NCBI GenBank assembly: GCA_017445315.1 | Contig: JAFSUI010000012.1 | Span: 1 to 64,000, forward strand | Direction: 5' to 3' | DNA: 64,000 nucleotides | Source: Bacillota bacterium | GTDB taxonomy: Bacteria > Bacillota > Clostridia > Peptostreptococcales > Anaerovoracaceae | Shown: piece by piece, positions 33,806 to 42,388 of the stretch | Numbering within the stretch: position 1 is the first letter of the stretch | Layout of the letters: each line of letters opens with the position of its first letter | Translations under genes and position numbers: made by a program | The notes under the pieces: model-generated | Database searches by the model: none | Told to the model about the DNA's origin: nothing | The model's input: only the letters and a program-made list of their open reading frames with translations

Positions 33806-35029
33806 TTATGCTAGTTTCTCAAATGGCACTCTAACCGCGAGCTTACCCTCTCTCACCATGAGCTTACCCATAGCAAATACAGTATTGATGTTTAATTCAT
33901 CATCTAAAATCACAAGATCCGCATCAAAGCCTTCGGCTATCTTACCTTTTCTATCTCCAAGGTTAAGTGCCTTTGCTACATTCTCTGTTACAGGCTTTAT
34001 CGCCTTTTCAAGCGGACAACCGAGCTTTTCTACCATATACTTTATAGTCTCGTGAAGAGAACTAATCTTTCCTGCCTCGATGCCAATCATCTCTTTCTTT
34101 TCGTTCCATATAGGCATGCTGCCGTTGCTGTCTGTGCTGAATGTAACAAGTCCCTCAGGTGCCTCATCTAGCGCCTTTACAACAGTGCTCGCAAGCCAGT
34201 CCATGTCTGGATCGCAGGTAAAATCTATATATCCACCCATCTTGGCAAATTTAATGGCTTCATCATATTTGTTTTCTAGATGAGTAGGTCTGAATACAGA
34301 AATCGGTATGTCGGTCTTTTCTAGCACATCAAATATAATCTTGAGTTTTTCTTTTCCGCTTCCGGTATGAAGATGGACTTCTCCTACTTTTCCGGAAAGG
34401 AGCCCCGCGACTCTTGCATCAGATGCAAGTTTTGTTAAATCCTCTACGCTCATATTGCTGCTTCTATGGTCACAGATGGCAATCTTTACGCCTATTATCT
34501 CTTCAACAAAAACTATATCGTCTGCAACGTTTCCTGTTAATGTCGGCGATGGATACATATAGTTTCCCGTGAGACAAAACGCAGTTAAGCCAAATTCTTT
34601 TAGCGCCTTGGTTTTGGCGACAAGATTCTTTACACTCCTCGTTGTTCCATCTGTTCCAAGAACTCCGACAATGGTGGTTACGCCTGCAAGCGGAGGATCG
34701 CTAAGCTTAAGCGGTGGCACCTGGGTGATAAAACTACCCTCTCCGCCTCCTCCGAGAACATGGACATGTTGGTCGATATATCCCGGAATAATTCTCATTC
34801 CGGCACCGTCTATTTCTTCAACTAGTTTGCTTTCTGTTAATACATTTGCTTCCCCGCTTGCTGTTTCATCACCTACTGTTTGCATACCTGAAGTCTCTCT
34901 CCCCGCAGCATCTATAGTGACATTTATGCTATCTGCGACAAGAGCAATTTTGTTACCTTCTATCAGGATATCCGTCTTCTTCCATGCACCATCTCTATAT
35001 GCAAGAACATTTCTTATAACCTTACTCAT
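33806..35029 (-). CDS. iadA: Isoaspartyl dipeptidase
   Basis: Zinc enzyme that cuts beta-aspartyl dipeptides formed from damaged proteins. The amidohydrolase fold shows HVHVLGGGGEGS with the HxH metal ligands, HLHTGSG, the PTHLENKYDEA region and the catalytic Asp in FSTDSNGS. The C-terminal GKIAEGFDADLVIL strand is typical. The 407-residue chain has an insertion of about 27 residues near 46-72 (rich in Gly, Glu and Ser) not present in E. coli IadA. It neighbours an aldolase and a YfcC carrier, which fits amino-acid use. Confidence 0.92.
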   Translation of the reverse strand: MSKVIRNVLAYRDGAWKKTDILIEGNKIALVADSINVTIDAAGRETSGMQTVGDETASGEANVLTESKLVEEIDGAGMRIIPGYIDQHVHVLGGGGEGSFITQVPPLKLSDPPLAGVTTIVGVLGTDGTTRSVKNLVAKTKALKEFGLTAFCLTGNYMYPSPTLTGNVADDIVFVEEIIGVKIAICDHRSSNMSVEDLTKLASDARVAGLLSGKVGEVHLHTGSGKEKLKIIFDVLEKTDIPISVFRPTHLENKYDEAIKFAKMGGYIDFTCDPDMDWLASTVVKALDEAPEGLVTFSTDSNGSMPIWNEKKEMIGIEAGKISSLHETIKYMVEKLGCPLEKAIKPVTENVAKALNLGDRKGKIAEGFDADLVILDDELNINTVFAMGKLMVREGKLAVRVPFEKLA

Positions 35030-35061
35030 CTAACCACCTCACGCGGAGCATCTAATAACTA

Positions 35062-36102
35062 TTAAAACTTCTTTACTGCGTCTAGAAGCGCATCAACGTC
35101 TTCAGCAGTTGTCCCCCAGCCGACAACAAATCTCACCGGAATTTTTCCGTTTTCTTCTGGCGCCCATCTATAGAAGAAGAATTCTTCTTCTAATTTTTCT
35201 ACTACAGGTGCCGCAAACATCGGAAAAATTTGATTGGTCTGGGACTCACTGTAGAACTCCACACCGAGTTCTTCTAAACCGGTTTTCAGTTTATCTGCAA
35301 GTTCATTTGACTTACGAGCGAGCTCGTAATACAAGCTTTCTTCTCCACCTTCGAGAAGTGCTTCAAACTGAACGCCTATTAGTCTTCCCTTTGCAAGCAT
35401 TCCGTTTTGACGCTTAATCATCCATCTAAAATGATCGTCGATTGCGGGATTGTTTATTACAAGTGCTTCTCCAAAGAGTGCGCCATTCTTTGTTCCTCCG
35501 ATGTAGAAGGCATCACATAATCCGGCGAGCTCCTGAATTGACAGATTATTATATTTACTTGTAAGCGCGGCTCCGAGCCTTGCCCCGTCAATATATAGAT
35601 AGAGTCCACGCTCGTCACATTTATTTTTGATCGCTGTGATTTCTTCCTTTGAATAAATAGAGCCTATTTCCGTAGGCTGAGAAATATAGACCATTTTGGG
35701 AACCACTGTATGCTCATCCTCGTATTCGTCAAAGGCCTTATCTATCATAGATGGATTGAGTTTTCCGTTTATTCCATCTACGGTGATTACTCTATGCCCG
35801 GTTCCCTCAACGGCTCCCGTCTCATGAAAATATGCATGGCCCGATCTCGGTGCAATTACGCCTTCATAAGGTCTAAGTGCCGCGGCTATAACCGTTACAT
35901 TGCAGGGCGTTCCTCCAACCATCATATGAACGCTCGCATCGGGTTTTCCAATAAGGCTTTTCACCATCTCGGCAGCATTAAAACAATGATCATCAAGACC
36001 ATATCCGTCATGATGCTCCATATTTGTTTTTGCTAAGGCGTCCATTACCTTTGGGTGCGCTCCTTGGCTATAATCCGATCTAAAATAAATCATACTACTC
36101 AC
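35062..36102 (-). CDS. Threonine-aldolase-like PLP enzyme (beta-eliminating lyase family)
   Basis: A 346-residue aminotransferase-like fold of the low-specificity L-threonine aldolase type, which splits threonine or allo-threonine to glycine and acetaldehyde. Conserved parts are RSDYSQGAHPKVMDAL at the start, the YIDGARLGAAL block and the PLP lysine in YIGGTKNGALFGEA. It lies 33 bp upstream of iadA in the same direction, likely an operon. Substrate specificity is not resolved by sequence. Confidence 0.85.
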   Translation of the reverse strand: MSSMIYFRSDYSQGAHPKVMDALAKTNMEHHDGYGLDDHCFNAAEMVKSLIGKPDASVHMMVGGTPCNVTVIAAALRPYEGVIAPRSGHAYFHETGAVEGTGHRVITVDGINGKLNPSMIDKAFDEYEDEHTVVPKMVYISQPTEIGSIYSKEEITAIKNKCDERGLYLYIDGARLGAALTSKYNNLSIQELAGLCDAFYIGGTKNGALFGEALVINNPAIDDHFRWMIKRQNGMLAKGRLIGVQFEALLEGGEESLYYELARKSNELADKLKTGLEELGVEFYSESQTNQIFPMFAAPVVEKLEEEFFFYRWAPEENGKIPVRFVVGWGTTAEDVDALLDAVKKF

Positions 36103-36239
36103 CTACTTCTTAAACAGAAAAAACATTTATAAAAGATTTTTTAGTTCACTGATAAAGTCGAATTTTACGGCTGAGACAATCAGCCAAACTGCTAAAACTA
36201 TTATAACATATATATCCCATAAACCACCTAAGTATAAAC

Positions 36240-36271
36240 AAAAGACCGATAGGAAATCCTATCGGTCTTTG
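36240..36271 (-). terminator. Intrinsic terminator after the YfcC carrier
   Basis: Perfect 14-bp stem (AAAGACCGATAGGA and its complement, loop AA) just past the stop at 36304. A-rich and T-rich flanks let it act on both strands. Confidence 0.88.
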
Positions 36272-36303
36272 ATACTACAAAGTTATTCTTTGTAAGGATC
36301 TCT

Positions 36304-37704
36304 TTAGAATGGTCCAAGCTGAATTGCCTGAGCGACAATTACAAATACGAGACCAACAAGATACTGTACAAGTATGAACTTGATAGCGAACTTAGCCCAT
36401 TTGCTCCATGGAATCTTAGCGAGACCAAGCATAGCCATGAGAGGTCCGGATGTTGGTGTGATAGCATTGGAGATACCGTCACCAAGCTGGAACGCAATAA
36501 CTGCTGTCTGACGTGTAACGCCTGTAAGATCTGCAAGAGGTGCAAGAATCGGCATTGTTACACCAGCCTGTCCGGAACCGGATGGAATGAGGTAGTTCAT
36601 CAAGCACTGGAAGATGTACATACCAACTGCTGTTACCTGTGAAGGAAGCTTGGTGAGTACGCTTGCAGCTGCGTGGAGGATGGAGTCAAGGATGTTACCC
36701 TGTGTCAGGATCCAAAGAATACCTGTTGCAACACCGACTACCAAAGCGCCTGTAGCGATATCCTGCATGCCGCTTGCCATAGCTTTTCCGTATCCGTCAA
36801 ATCCCATCTTGTTGATGATAGCGATTACTACGGACATGATTAGGAAGATAGCTGAGATCTCATGGAAGTACCAACCATACTTGATAACGCCGAAGATCAT
36901 TACGCCAACAGTTACGAGGAATGCAAGCATTGAAAGCTTCTTCTTTGTGTCGAATTCCGGAGCATTGGAAGCATCTACAGCTTCTCTGAGCTTATCCTCT
37001 TCATACATTGTTGAGAGTTCCGGATTCTTCTTAATCTTGCTCGCATAACGCATGAGCATGAAGAGCGTAACTGCAAGGTAAACAACCGCCATAACGAGAC
37101 GGAAGCCAGATCCTGAGAAAGCAGGAAGCTGTGCGATACCCTGAGCAACACCTACGTTGAACGGGTTAAGAATTGAACAAGCAAATCCGCCTGCGCAAGC
37201 CAAGCTTACCATAGCCTGACCAACCAGTGAGTCAAATCCGCAAGCCAGCGACAGTGCGATGAAGAACGGAATCAGCGGAATCATTTCCTCTGTTGTACCG
37301 ATTACAACAGCCATGATAAAGATGATGGTTGTCATAACTGGAATTACAAGGATTTCTTTACCCTTCAGTGCACGAGCGAGAGCCATGATTCCGGCTTCCA
37401 TTGCGCCACTTGCAGAAAGTGTCGCAATTGATGCACCTACTACGAAGATAAAGAAGATAATTCCTGCAGCCTGTTCCATACCACCGTTTAGCGCTGCAAA
37501 CAGTGTCATGAGACTTACCGGTGTTCTTTCCACTTCGTGGAATGAGTTAGGATCTACTACCATTCTTCCTGTGCCTGGATCTTCTACACGATCATAAACT
37601 CCAGGTGGAACAATGTAGGAGAGGATTGCGCATACTAAAATGATTAGCATGAGCAGTGTGAAAACGTGAGGAACTTTAAAACCTCTCTTTTTCTCTTCTG
37701 CCAT
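36304..37704 (-). CDS. YfcC-family membrane carrier
   Basis: A 466-residue integral membrane protein of the YfcC/DcuC-like superfamily, many of which carry C4-dicarboxylates, arginine-ornithine or short peptides. About 11-12 hydrophobic helices are visible; the SYIVPPGVYDRV block near residue 30, VIGTTEEMIPLIPFF and the two re-entrant segments FACSILNPFNVGVAQG and NYLIPSGSGQAG are family marks. It sits upstream of the aldolase and iadA but has its own terminator. The substrate cannot be inferred. Confidence 0.85.
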   Translation of the reverse strand: MAEEKKRGFKVPHVFTLLMLIILVCAILSYIVPPGVYDRVEDPGTGRMVVDPNSFHEVERTPVSLMTLFAALNGGMEQAAGIIFFIFVVGASIATLSASGAMEAGIMALARALKGKEILVIPVMTTIIFIMAVVIGTTEEMIPLIPFFIALSLACGFDSLVGQAMVSLACAGGFACSILNPFNVGVAQGIAQLPAFSGSGFRLVMAVVYLAVTLFMLMRYASKIKKNPELSTMYEEDKLREAVDASNAPEFDTKKKLSMLAFLVTVGVMIFGVIKYGWYFHEISAIFLIMSVVIAIINKMGFDGYGKAMASGMQDIATGALVVGVATGILWILTQGNILDSILHAAASVLTKLPSQVTAVGMYIFQCLMNYLIPSGSGQAGVTMPILAPLADLTGVTRQTAVIAFQLGDGISNAITPTSGPLMAMLGLAKIPWSKWAKFAIKFILVQYLVGLVFVIVAQAIQLGPF

Positions 37705-37726
37705 TTATCTTTCCTCCTAAAATAGA

Positions 37727-37754
37727 AAATAGAGATAATAACTTATCTCTATTT
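37727..37754 (-). promoter_or_regulatory. Perfect inverted repeat in the YfcC 5' region
   Basis: Twelve-bp arms AAATAGAGATAA and TTATCTCTATTT around a 4-bp centre (TAAC). It lies right after a -10-like TAAAAT and just upstream of the ribosome-binding site. It could be an operator for a repressor or a leader hairpin. Confidence 0.6.
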
Positions 37755-37779
37755 TATATAAGCAATTCTTTATTTACAA
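37751..37779 (-). promoter_or_regulatory. Probable promoter of the YfcC gene
   Basis: On the minus strand -35 TTGTAA (37774-37779), 17-bp spacer, -10 TAAAAT (37751-37756). The -10 overlaps the inverted repeat by 4 bp, so a bound protein would block it. Confidence 0.6.
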
Positions 37780-37896
37780 GGTTTTGCCAAGCCTTGATTT
37801 ACTTTATTTTATTAAATCATTAAAATGAACCGATTTGTGTTCACGCTATATATCGCGATTATACTGCGCATCAGCTCAATATGATGGCAGTTAAGC

Positions 37897-39282
37897 CTAT
37901 CCTATTATGTCCCTGGCGACATAGATACCGCTTGCTGACGCATGGGAAAGCGAGTGAGTAACCCCACTTCCGTCCCCTATTACATAGAGTCCGGGATATC
38001 GTGTCTCAAGCCTCTCGTTTAGGCTAACCTCCATATTGTAGAACTTAACCTCAACACCATAGAGCAGCGTATCGTCATTTGCTGTTCCCGGAGCTATTTT
38101 ATCGAGTGCATAAATCATCTCAATTATGCCGTCCAATATTCTCTTTGGAAGGACAAGGGAGAGATCTCCCGGGGTTGCAGCTAGCGTCGGTCTTACGGAG
38201 CATTCATTGATTTTCTTCTCGGTACTTCTATGTCCCCTCTCAAGATCGCCAAATCTCTGAACCAAGACTCCTCCTCCCAGCATATTTGAAAGCCTTGCTA
38301 TACTTTCACCATATCCGTTGCTGTCTTTAAACGGAAGAGAAAAATGCTTTGCAACTAGAAGCGCAAAATTGGTATTCTGCGTCTTCTTTTCCGCATCCTC
38401 AAAGCTATGGCCGTTTACCGTAACGATGCCGTTGGTGTTTTCATTTACAACTATACCATTTGGATTCATGCAGAACGTACGAACCTTGTCTTCATATTTC
38501 TTTGTTCTATAAACGATTTTGCTCTCATAGAGCTCATCGGTTATGTGTGAAAAGATTTCTGCGGGAAGTTCCACCCTAACACCGATATCCACGCGGTTGC
38601 TCTTTGTTTCTATATCGAGTTCTTCGCAGATCTGCTCCATCCATTTGCTTCCGCTTCTTCCAACGGATACTATGCATTTTTCTGAAGATGAACTTCCAGG
38701 GCCATCAGGTCCTTCGTAATCTATGCTAAAGCCACCTTCCTCTACATTTATTTTGTTTACGTTCGTCTTAAAATAGAAATCAATCTTATCCTTCATCTCC
38801 GCATAGAGATTTCCGAGAACTACATAATTGATATCTGTACCGAGATGTCTAACGGATGCGTCAAGAAGATTAAGACCGTTCTGCATACAGAGGCGCTTAA
38901 AACTGCTTCCTGCCGTAGAGAAAAGCTTTGTTCCCTCCCCTCCATGAGCCATATTGATTTTATCTACGTAATTCATGAGTTCTATGGCCTTGTCGCGACC
39001 GATATACTCATAGAGCGTTCCGCCAAAATCGTTTGTTATATTGTATTTACCGTCCGAGAATGCTCCCGCGCCACCGAAACCGCGCATGATCGCGCAGGTC
39101 TTGCAATGAATGCACTCTTTTACCTTGTCGCCATCTATCGGACAAATTCTGTCCTCAAGAAAGGTTCCCGCTTCATAGACTGCAACCTTAAGGTTCGGTG
39201 CTTTGGTCATAAGCTCATACGCAGAGAATATTCCGCCTGGGCCTGCACCGATAATTATTACATCGTAATCCATCTTTTTCAT
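37897..39282 (-). CDS. FAD-dependent oxidoreductase (COG2509-like)
   Basis: A 461-residue flavoprotein with an N-terminal Rossmann FAD site (IIIGAGPGGI, about 9-18) and a C-terminal FAD-closing motif YVIGDGSGVTHSLSHASASG. A Cys cluster CIHCKTCAIMRGFGGAGAF (about 57-75) could bind an iron-sulfur cluster or be redox active. It belongs to uncharacterised dehydrogenases related to alkyl-hydroxylase and BaiN groups. Reaction unknown. It follows a small membrane-protein gene by 3 bp, so they are cotranscribed. Confidence 0.8.
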   Translation of the reverse strand: MKKMDYDVIIIGAGPGGIFSAYELMTKAPNLKVAVYEAGTFLEDRICPIDGDKVKECIHCKTCAIMRGFGGAGAFSDGKYNITNDFGGTLYEYIGRDKAIELMNYVDKINMAHGGEGTKLFSTAGSSFKRLCMQNGLNLLDASVRHLGTDINYVVLGNLYAEMKDKIDFYFKTNVNKINVEEGGFSIDYEGPDGPGSSSSEKCIVSVGRSGSKWMEQICEELDIETKSNRVDIGVRVELPAEIFSHITDELYESKIVYRTKKYEDKVRTFCMNPNGIVVNENTNGIVTVNGHSFEDAEKKTQNTNFALLVAKHFSLPFKDSNGYGESIARLSNMLGGGVLVQRFGDLERGHRSTEKKINECSVRPTLAATPGDLSLVLPKRILDGIIEMIYALDKIAPGTANDDTLLYGVEVKFYNMEVSLNERLETRYPGLYVIGDGSGVTHSLSHASASGIYVARDIIG

Positions 39283-39285
39283 TTC

Positions 39286-39516
39286 TTATTTCTCTTCCTT
39301 CTTTATATTCGGGTCCGTATTTTTATTGGGTCCGGATTCTCCATACTGTCTTCTGTTAATTGCAACTTGCGCAACTACATAGATGGCACAAATCACAAAA
39401 CCGAGAGCCACCCTGATCCACGGCGAAACTCCATGCGTTAGGGTGAACATTCCATAGAGCGCACCCCAAAGAAGAAGCATCATTCCGATTTTCACCAATA
39501 TTCTTTTTAGCGACAT
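39286..39516 (-). CDS. Small membrane protein of unknown function
   Basis: A 76-residue protein with two transmembrane helices (about 9-27 and 33-53) and a charged tail rich in Lys, Asn and Glu. It has a strong GAAGGAGG site. I recognise no family. It is joined to the FAD oxidoreductase gene. Confidence 0.75.
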   Translation of the reverse strand: MSLKRILVKIGMMLLLWGALYGMFTLTHGVSPWIRVALGFVICAIYVVAQVAINRRQYGESGPNKNTDPNIKKEEK

Positions 39517-39562
39517 TTTATCCTCCTTCTACCTGTACCCTCTCTAAACACTCAAATTATAT

Positions 39563-40444
39563 TTATAAAAGCCTAAAGCGCTCGTCCTTTAGCACTCCAC
39601 TGTTTTCTCTTGCATACCTTAGCTGCTCGAGCATCCTTCCACGATCCTTCGGAAGATCGCCCTTCAGCGAAAAATAATTGGAAGCGTGATTACTTCTAAA
39701 AACCGTTTCCGCATCCAGTTGCCACGGCTCCGTGCTCTCAAGCAAGAGTATGGTCTCCTCTATTATATCCTCTGCGGAAAGAAGTTTAAATTCTCCGTTT
39801 CTTATCTCCTCATAAATCGGAGCCGCTCCATCAATCATCAAAGTGAGTAGCGAAGCATATGATGCACCCATTTCTGAAATCAGTTTTCCGGTTTCAATAG
39901 CATGCTCGCGCCAAAGATCGCTTCCGCCCATTCCCGAGATAAATGTAACCGAGGTTCTTAATCCCGCGCGCTCGCTCTTAAGCACGGACTCCTTGATTTC
40001 TTCTCTGGTCACACCTTTTTTGATTCTCTTAAGGACCTCGTCTGATCCCGACTCCGCACCTATATAGACGATGCCGAGCCCGTGAGACACTAACTTTTTC
40101 AGTTCTTCATCGGTCTTTCTCAGTATATCGCTGGACCGCCCATAGACTCCGACCCTCTCACATTCAGGAAAGAGCTCTTTGATCTTATCCAGAATTACTA
40201 TGAGCTTATCGGTGCTTAGGCAAAGTGCATCTCCGTCACAGAGGAAGATTCTCTCCACCCTGCTATATGTACGCCTTGCAAGTTCAAGGTCATCAATCAC
40301 CTCTTCTATCGGTCTTACCCTGAAGCGCTTGGCCTTATACATGCTGCAAAACGTGCATTTGTTATGAGCACACCCAATCGTCACCTGTACGAGATAGCTA
40401 TATGCCTCGCTGGGTGGTCTATATATATCTCCTTCGTAACGCAT
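39563..40444 (-). CDS. Radical SAM protein
   Basis: A 293-residue enzyme with an iron-sulfur/SAM motif near the start. Here the three Cys are spaced C-x4-C-x2-C (CAHNKCTFC, about 25-33), a variant seen in a family related to Elp3/coproporphyrinogen oxidases rather than the textbook C-x3-C-x2-C. The downstream FLCDGDALCL, GAESGSDEVLKRIKKG and FISGMGG blocks are typical of the radical SAM barrel. No second 4Fe-4S domain and no clear substrate domain are seen. Reaction unknown. Confidence 0.8.
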   Translation of the reverse strand: MRYEGDIYRPPSEAYSYLVQVTIGCAHNKCTFCSMYKAKRFRVRPIEEVIDDLELARRTYSRVERIFLCDGDALCLSTDKLIVILDKIKELFPECERVGVYGRSSDILRKTDEELKKLVSHGLGIVYIGAESGSDEVLKRIKKGVTREEIKESVLKSERAGLRTSVTFISGMGGSDLWREHAIETGKLISEMGASYASLLTLMIDGAAPIYEEIRNGEFKLLSAEDIIEETILLLESTEPWQLDAETVFRSNHASNYFSLKGDLPKDRGRMLEQLRYARENSGVLKDERFRLL

Positions 40445-40539
40445 TAAACATCCTCATACAAAAGAAAAAACCGCCTTTCATTGTATCAAAAAAACCTTCT
40501 CTTTCAAAGCATTTTTTGCTCAGGCTTTTCCCAAAACTA

Positions 40540-40568
40540 TTGACATGTCAACGTTCTTGGCATAAACT
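40540..40568 (+). promoter_or_regulatory. Promoter of the M-box/mgtE transcript
   Basis: -35 TTGACA (40540-40545), 17-bp spacer, -10 TAAACT (40563-40568), 25 bp before the riboswitch. Confidence 0.82.
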
Positions 40569-40589
40569 ACCTATTGGCAATTCAATAGT

Positions 40590-40738
40590 TTATCCGGTAG
40601 GTAAGGCCACCGCCGGGGATAAGGGCTGCTGCCGCGAAGTAGTGGAGACACTACGAGTTGGTTTGAGCAGGTGATATCGAACTCAAGGTATTATCTAATG
40701 CAGTTTCATCGCCCCGCGACGCTAAAGCTTGTACGGTA
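40590..40738 (+). promoter_or_regulatory. M-box (ykoK) magnesium riboswitch
   Basis: The leader shows the M-box order: GGTAGGTAAGGC, then GGGCTGCTGCC, TGCAGTTTC (near 40699) and the final GACGCTAAAGCTTGTACG. The order and spacing of these blocks match the magnesium-sensing M-box known from Bacillus mgtE. A terminator follows, and mgtE is downstream. High magnesium would favour termination. The gap 40445-40843 is explained by promoter, riboswitch and terminator. Confidence 0.85.
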
Positions 40739-40770
40739 GATATAGCAAAGTTTTGGCTTTGATTTTTCTG

Positions 40771-40803
40771 CCGCGACACCTACCCGGATGTCGCGGTTTT
40801 TAT
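40771..40803 (+). terminator. Terminator of the M-box expression platform
   Basis: CCGCGACA (40771-40778) pairs with TGTCGCGG (40789-40796), then TTTTTATA. CCGCGAC also resembles sequence in the M-box 3' half (CCCCGCGACGC), a possible alternative partner. Confidence 0.85.
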
Positions 40804-40843
40804 ATATTAAGTTATTCCCGTTGAATCTGAAAGGAGGAGGAAA

Positions 40844-42217
40844 ATGGCAGACGTAGTTGTAACCATCGAAAATATGCTTAAAGCACTTATCGAAGGGAAA
40901 AAATACCGAACTTTAAAAGACGTTCTCATAACAATGAACCCTGCGGATATCGCCCTCGTCCTTGAGGAATTTGACGAGGAAAGCGTCACCCTGATATTTA
41001 GACTTCTACCGAAGGATCAGGCCGCCGAGACCTTTGTTGAAATGGAATCCGATATGCAGGAAACCCTTATCAAAGGCTTCTCCGACCACGAACTCCGAGA
41101 AGTTCTTGAAGAGATCTATGTTGACGACGCGGTTGACCTTATTGAAGAGATGCCCGCAAACGTAGTTAAGAGAATTCTCGCCCAGGCAGACCCCCAAATG
41201 CGCAAGGAGATCAACGAATTGCTCCGCTACCCTGAGGACTCCGCCGGCTCCATAATGACAACCGAGTATATCTCTCTCAGACCTGATATGACCGTATCTG
41301 AAGCTATAACAAAGATCAGAAAAACGGCTGTAAACAGAGAGACAATATATACCTGCTATGTTACGGACCACAGAAAGCTCCTCGGCTCAATTTCACTTAA
41401 GGATTTGCTCCTTGTATCAAATGACGACACCCTTATCGAGGAAATCATGGAACCGAACGTCATTTCGGTTAATACCCTCGATGACAGCGAAGAAGTATCC
41501 CAGAAGCTTGCAAGATACAACTTCCTCGCCCTCCCTGTTGTGGACCAGGAAGATAGAATGGTAGGTATCGTAACCTTCGACGACGCACTCGATGTTATCC
41601 AAGAAGGAGCTACCGAGGATATCGAAATCATGGGTGGTATGACGCCATCAGAAAAAAGCTATATCAGATCAAATTCCTTTGATCTGTTTAAGCAGCGTAT
41701 CCCCTGGCTCATGCTCCTCATGGTATCCGCTACATTTACGGGCATGATTATCAACGGATTTGAAAGTGCTCTAGCCGCTCAGGTTGTACTTACTGCTTTT
41801 ATCCCAATGCTCATGGATACAGGCGGTAACTCCGGATCCCAGTCCTCGGTAACCGTAATCCGCGCCATCTCGCTTGGTGAACTGGATTTTTCTGATTTAC
41901 CGACAGTAATTTGGAAAGAAATCAAAACTGCGGTTATGTGCGGCGTTGTTCTGGCATGTGCCTGCTTTGTAAAAATACTTCTTGTGGATAGACTATTGCT
42001 CGGAAATGACAGCGTAACCATCATGGTCGCAGCCGTTGTATGCGCAACCCTTGCACTCACAGTCCTTATGGCAAAGGTTGTAGGCTGCACCCTTCCGATG
42101 TGCGCCAAGAAGCTAGGATTTGACCCCGCGGTAATGGCTAGTCCGTTCATCACAACAATGGTTGATGCGATGTCTCTTCTGGTTTTCTTCGGAATTTCAA
42201 GCGCACTGTTGTTCTAA
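40844..42217 (+). CDS. mgtE: Magnesium transporter MgtE
   Basis: Magnesium channel of the inner membrane, 457 residues. An N-terminal domain with helical repeats (about 10-135, RLLPKDQAAETF block) is followed by two CBS domains (about 140-260) that bind magnesium and gate the pore. About five transmembrane helices follow from 285; the pore signature PMLMDTGGNSGSQSS near 325-340 is clear. The ATG has a GGAGGAGG site. Control by the M-box upstream fits. Confidence 0.96.
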   Translation: MADVVVTIENMLKALIEGKKYRTLKDVLITMNPADIALVLEEFDEESVTLIFRLLPKDQAAETFVEMESDMQETLIKGFSDHELREVLEEIYVDDAVDLIEEMPANVVKRILAQADPQMRKEINELLRYPEDSAGSIMTTEYISLRPDMTVSEAITKIRKTAVNRETIYTCYVTDHRKLLGSISLKDLLLVSNDDTLIEEIMEPNVISVNTLDDSEEVSQKLARYNFLALPVVDQEDRMVGIVTFDDALDVIQEGATEDIEIMGGMTPSEKSYIRSNSFDLFKQRIPWLMLLMVSATFTGMIINGFESALAAQVVLTAFIPMLMDTGGNSGSQSSVTVIRAISLGELDFSDLPTVIWKEIKTAVMCGVVLACACFVKILLVDRLLLGNDSVTIMVAAVVCATLALTVLMAKVVGCTLPMCAKKLGFDPAVMASPFITTMVDAMSLLVFFGISSALLF

Positions 42218-42286
42218 AAACGGTTTTGTGGGATTTTTATAAAAATTGTGAAAAATCCAATATTTTGGGCCCCAGTAAGCAGCCCT

Positions 42287-42315
42287 TTGCTATATATGGT
42301 AAAAGGGTGTATAAT
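42287..42315 (+). promoter_or_regulatory. Promoter of the YerB-like gene
   Basis: -35 TTGCTA (42287-42292), 17-bp spacer, -10 TATAAT (42310-42315), 70 bp before the gene. No clear mgtE terminator was seen, so read-through is possible. Confidence 0.6.
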
Positions 42316-42388
42316 TATCTCAAATAGATTACCCTATGCCTCGCCGCAGAGGGTAAAATAATTACAAAGGATAAATGGGACTATTATT

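Noticed and set aside
37968..37980. CCGTCCCC string in the FAD oxidoreductase gene as another repeat copy
   Set aside because: Only eight bases match and the flanks differ; it is ordinary coding sequence.
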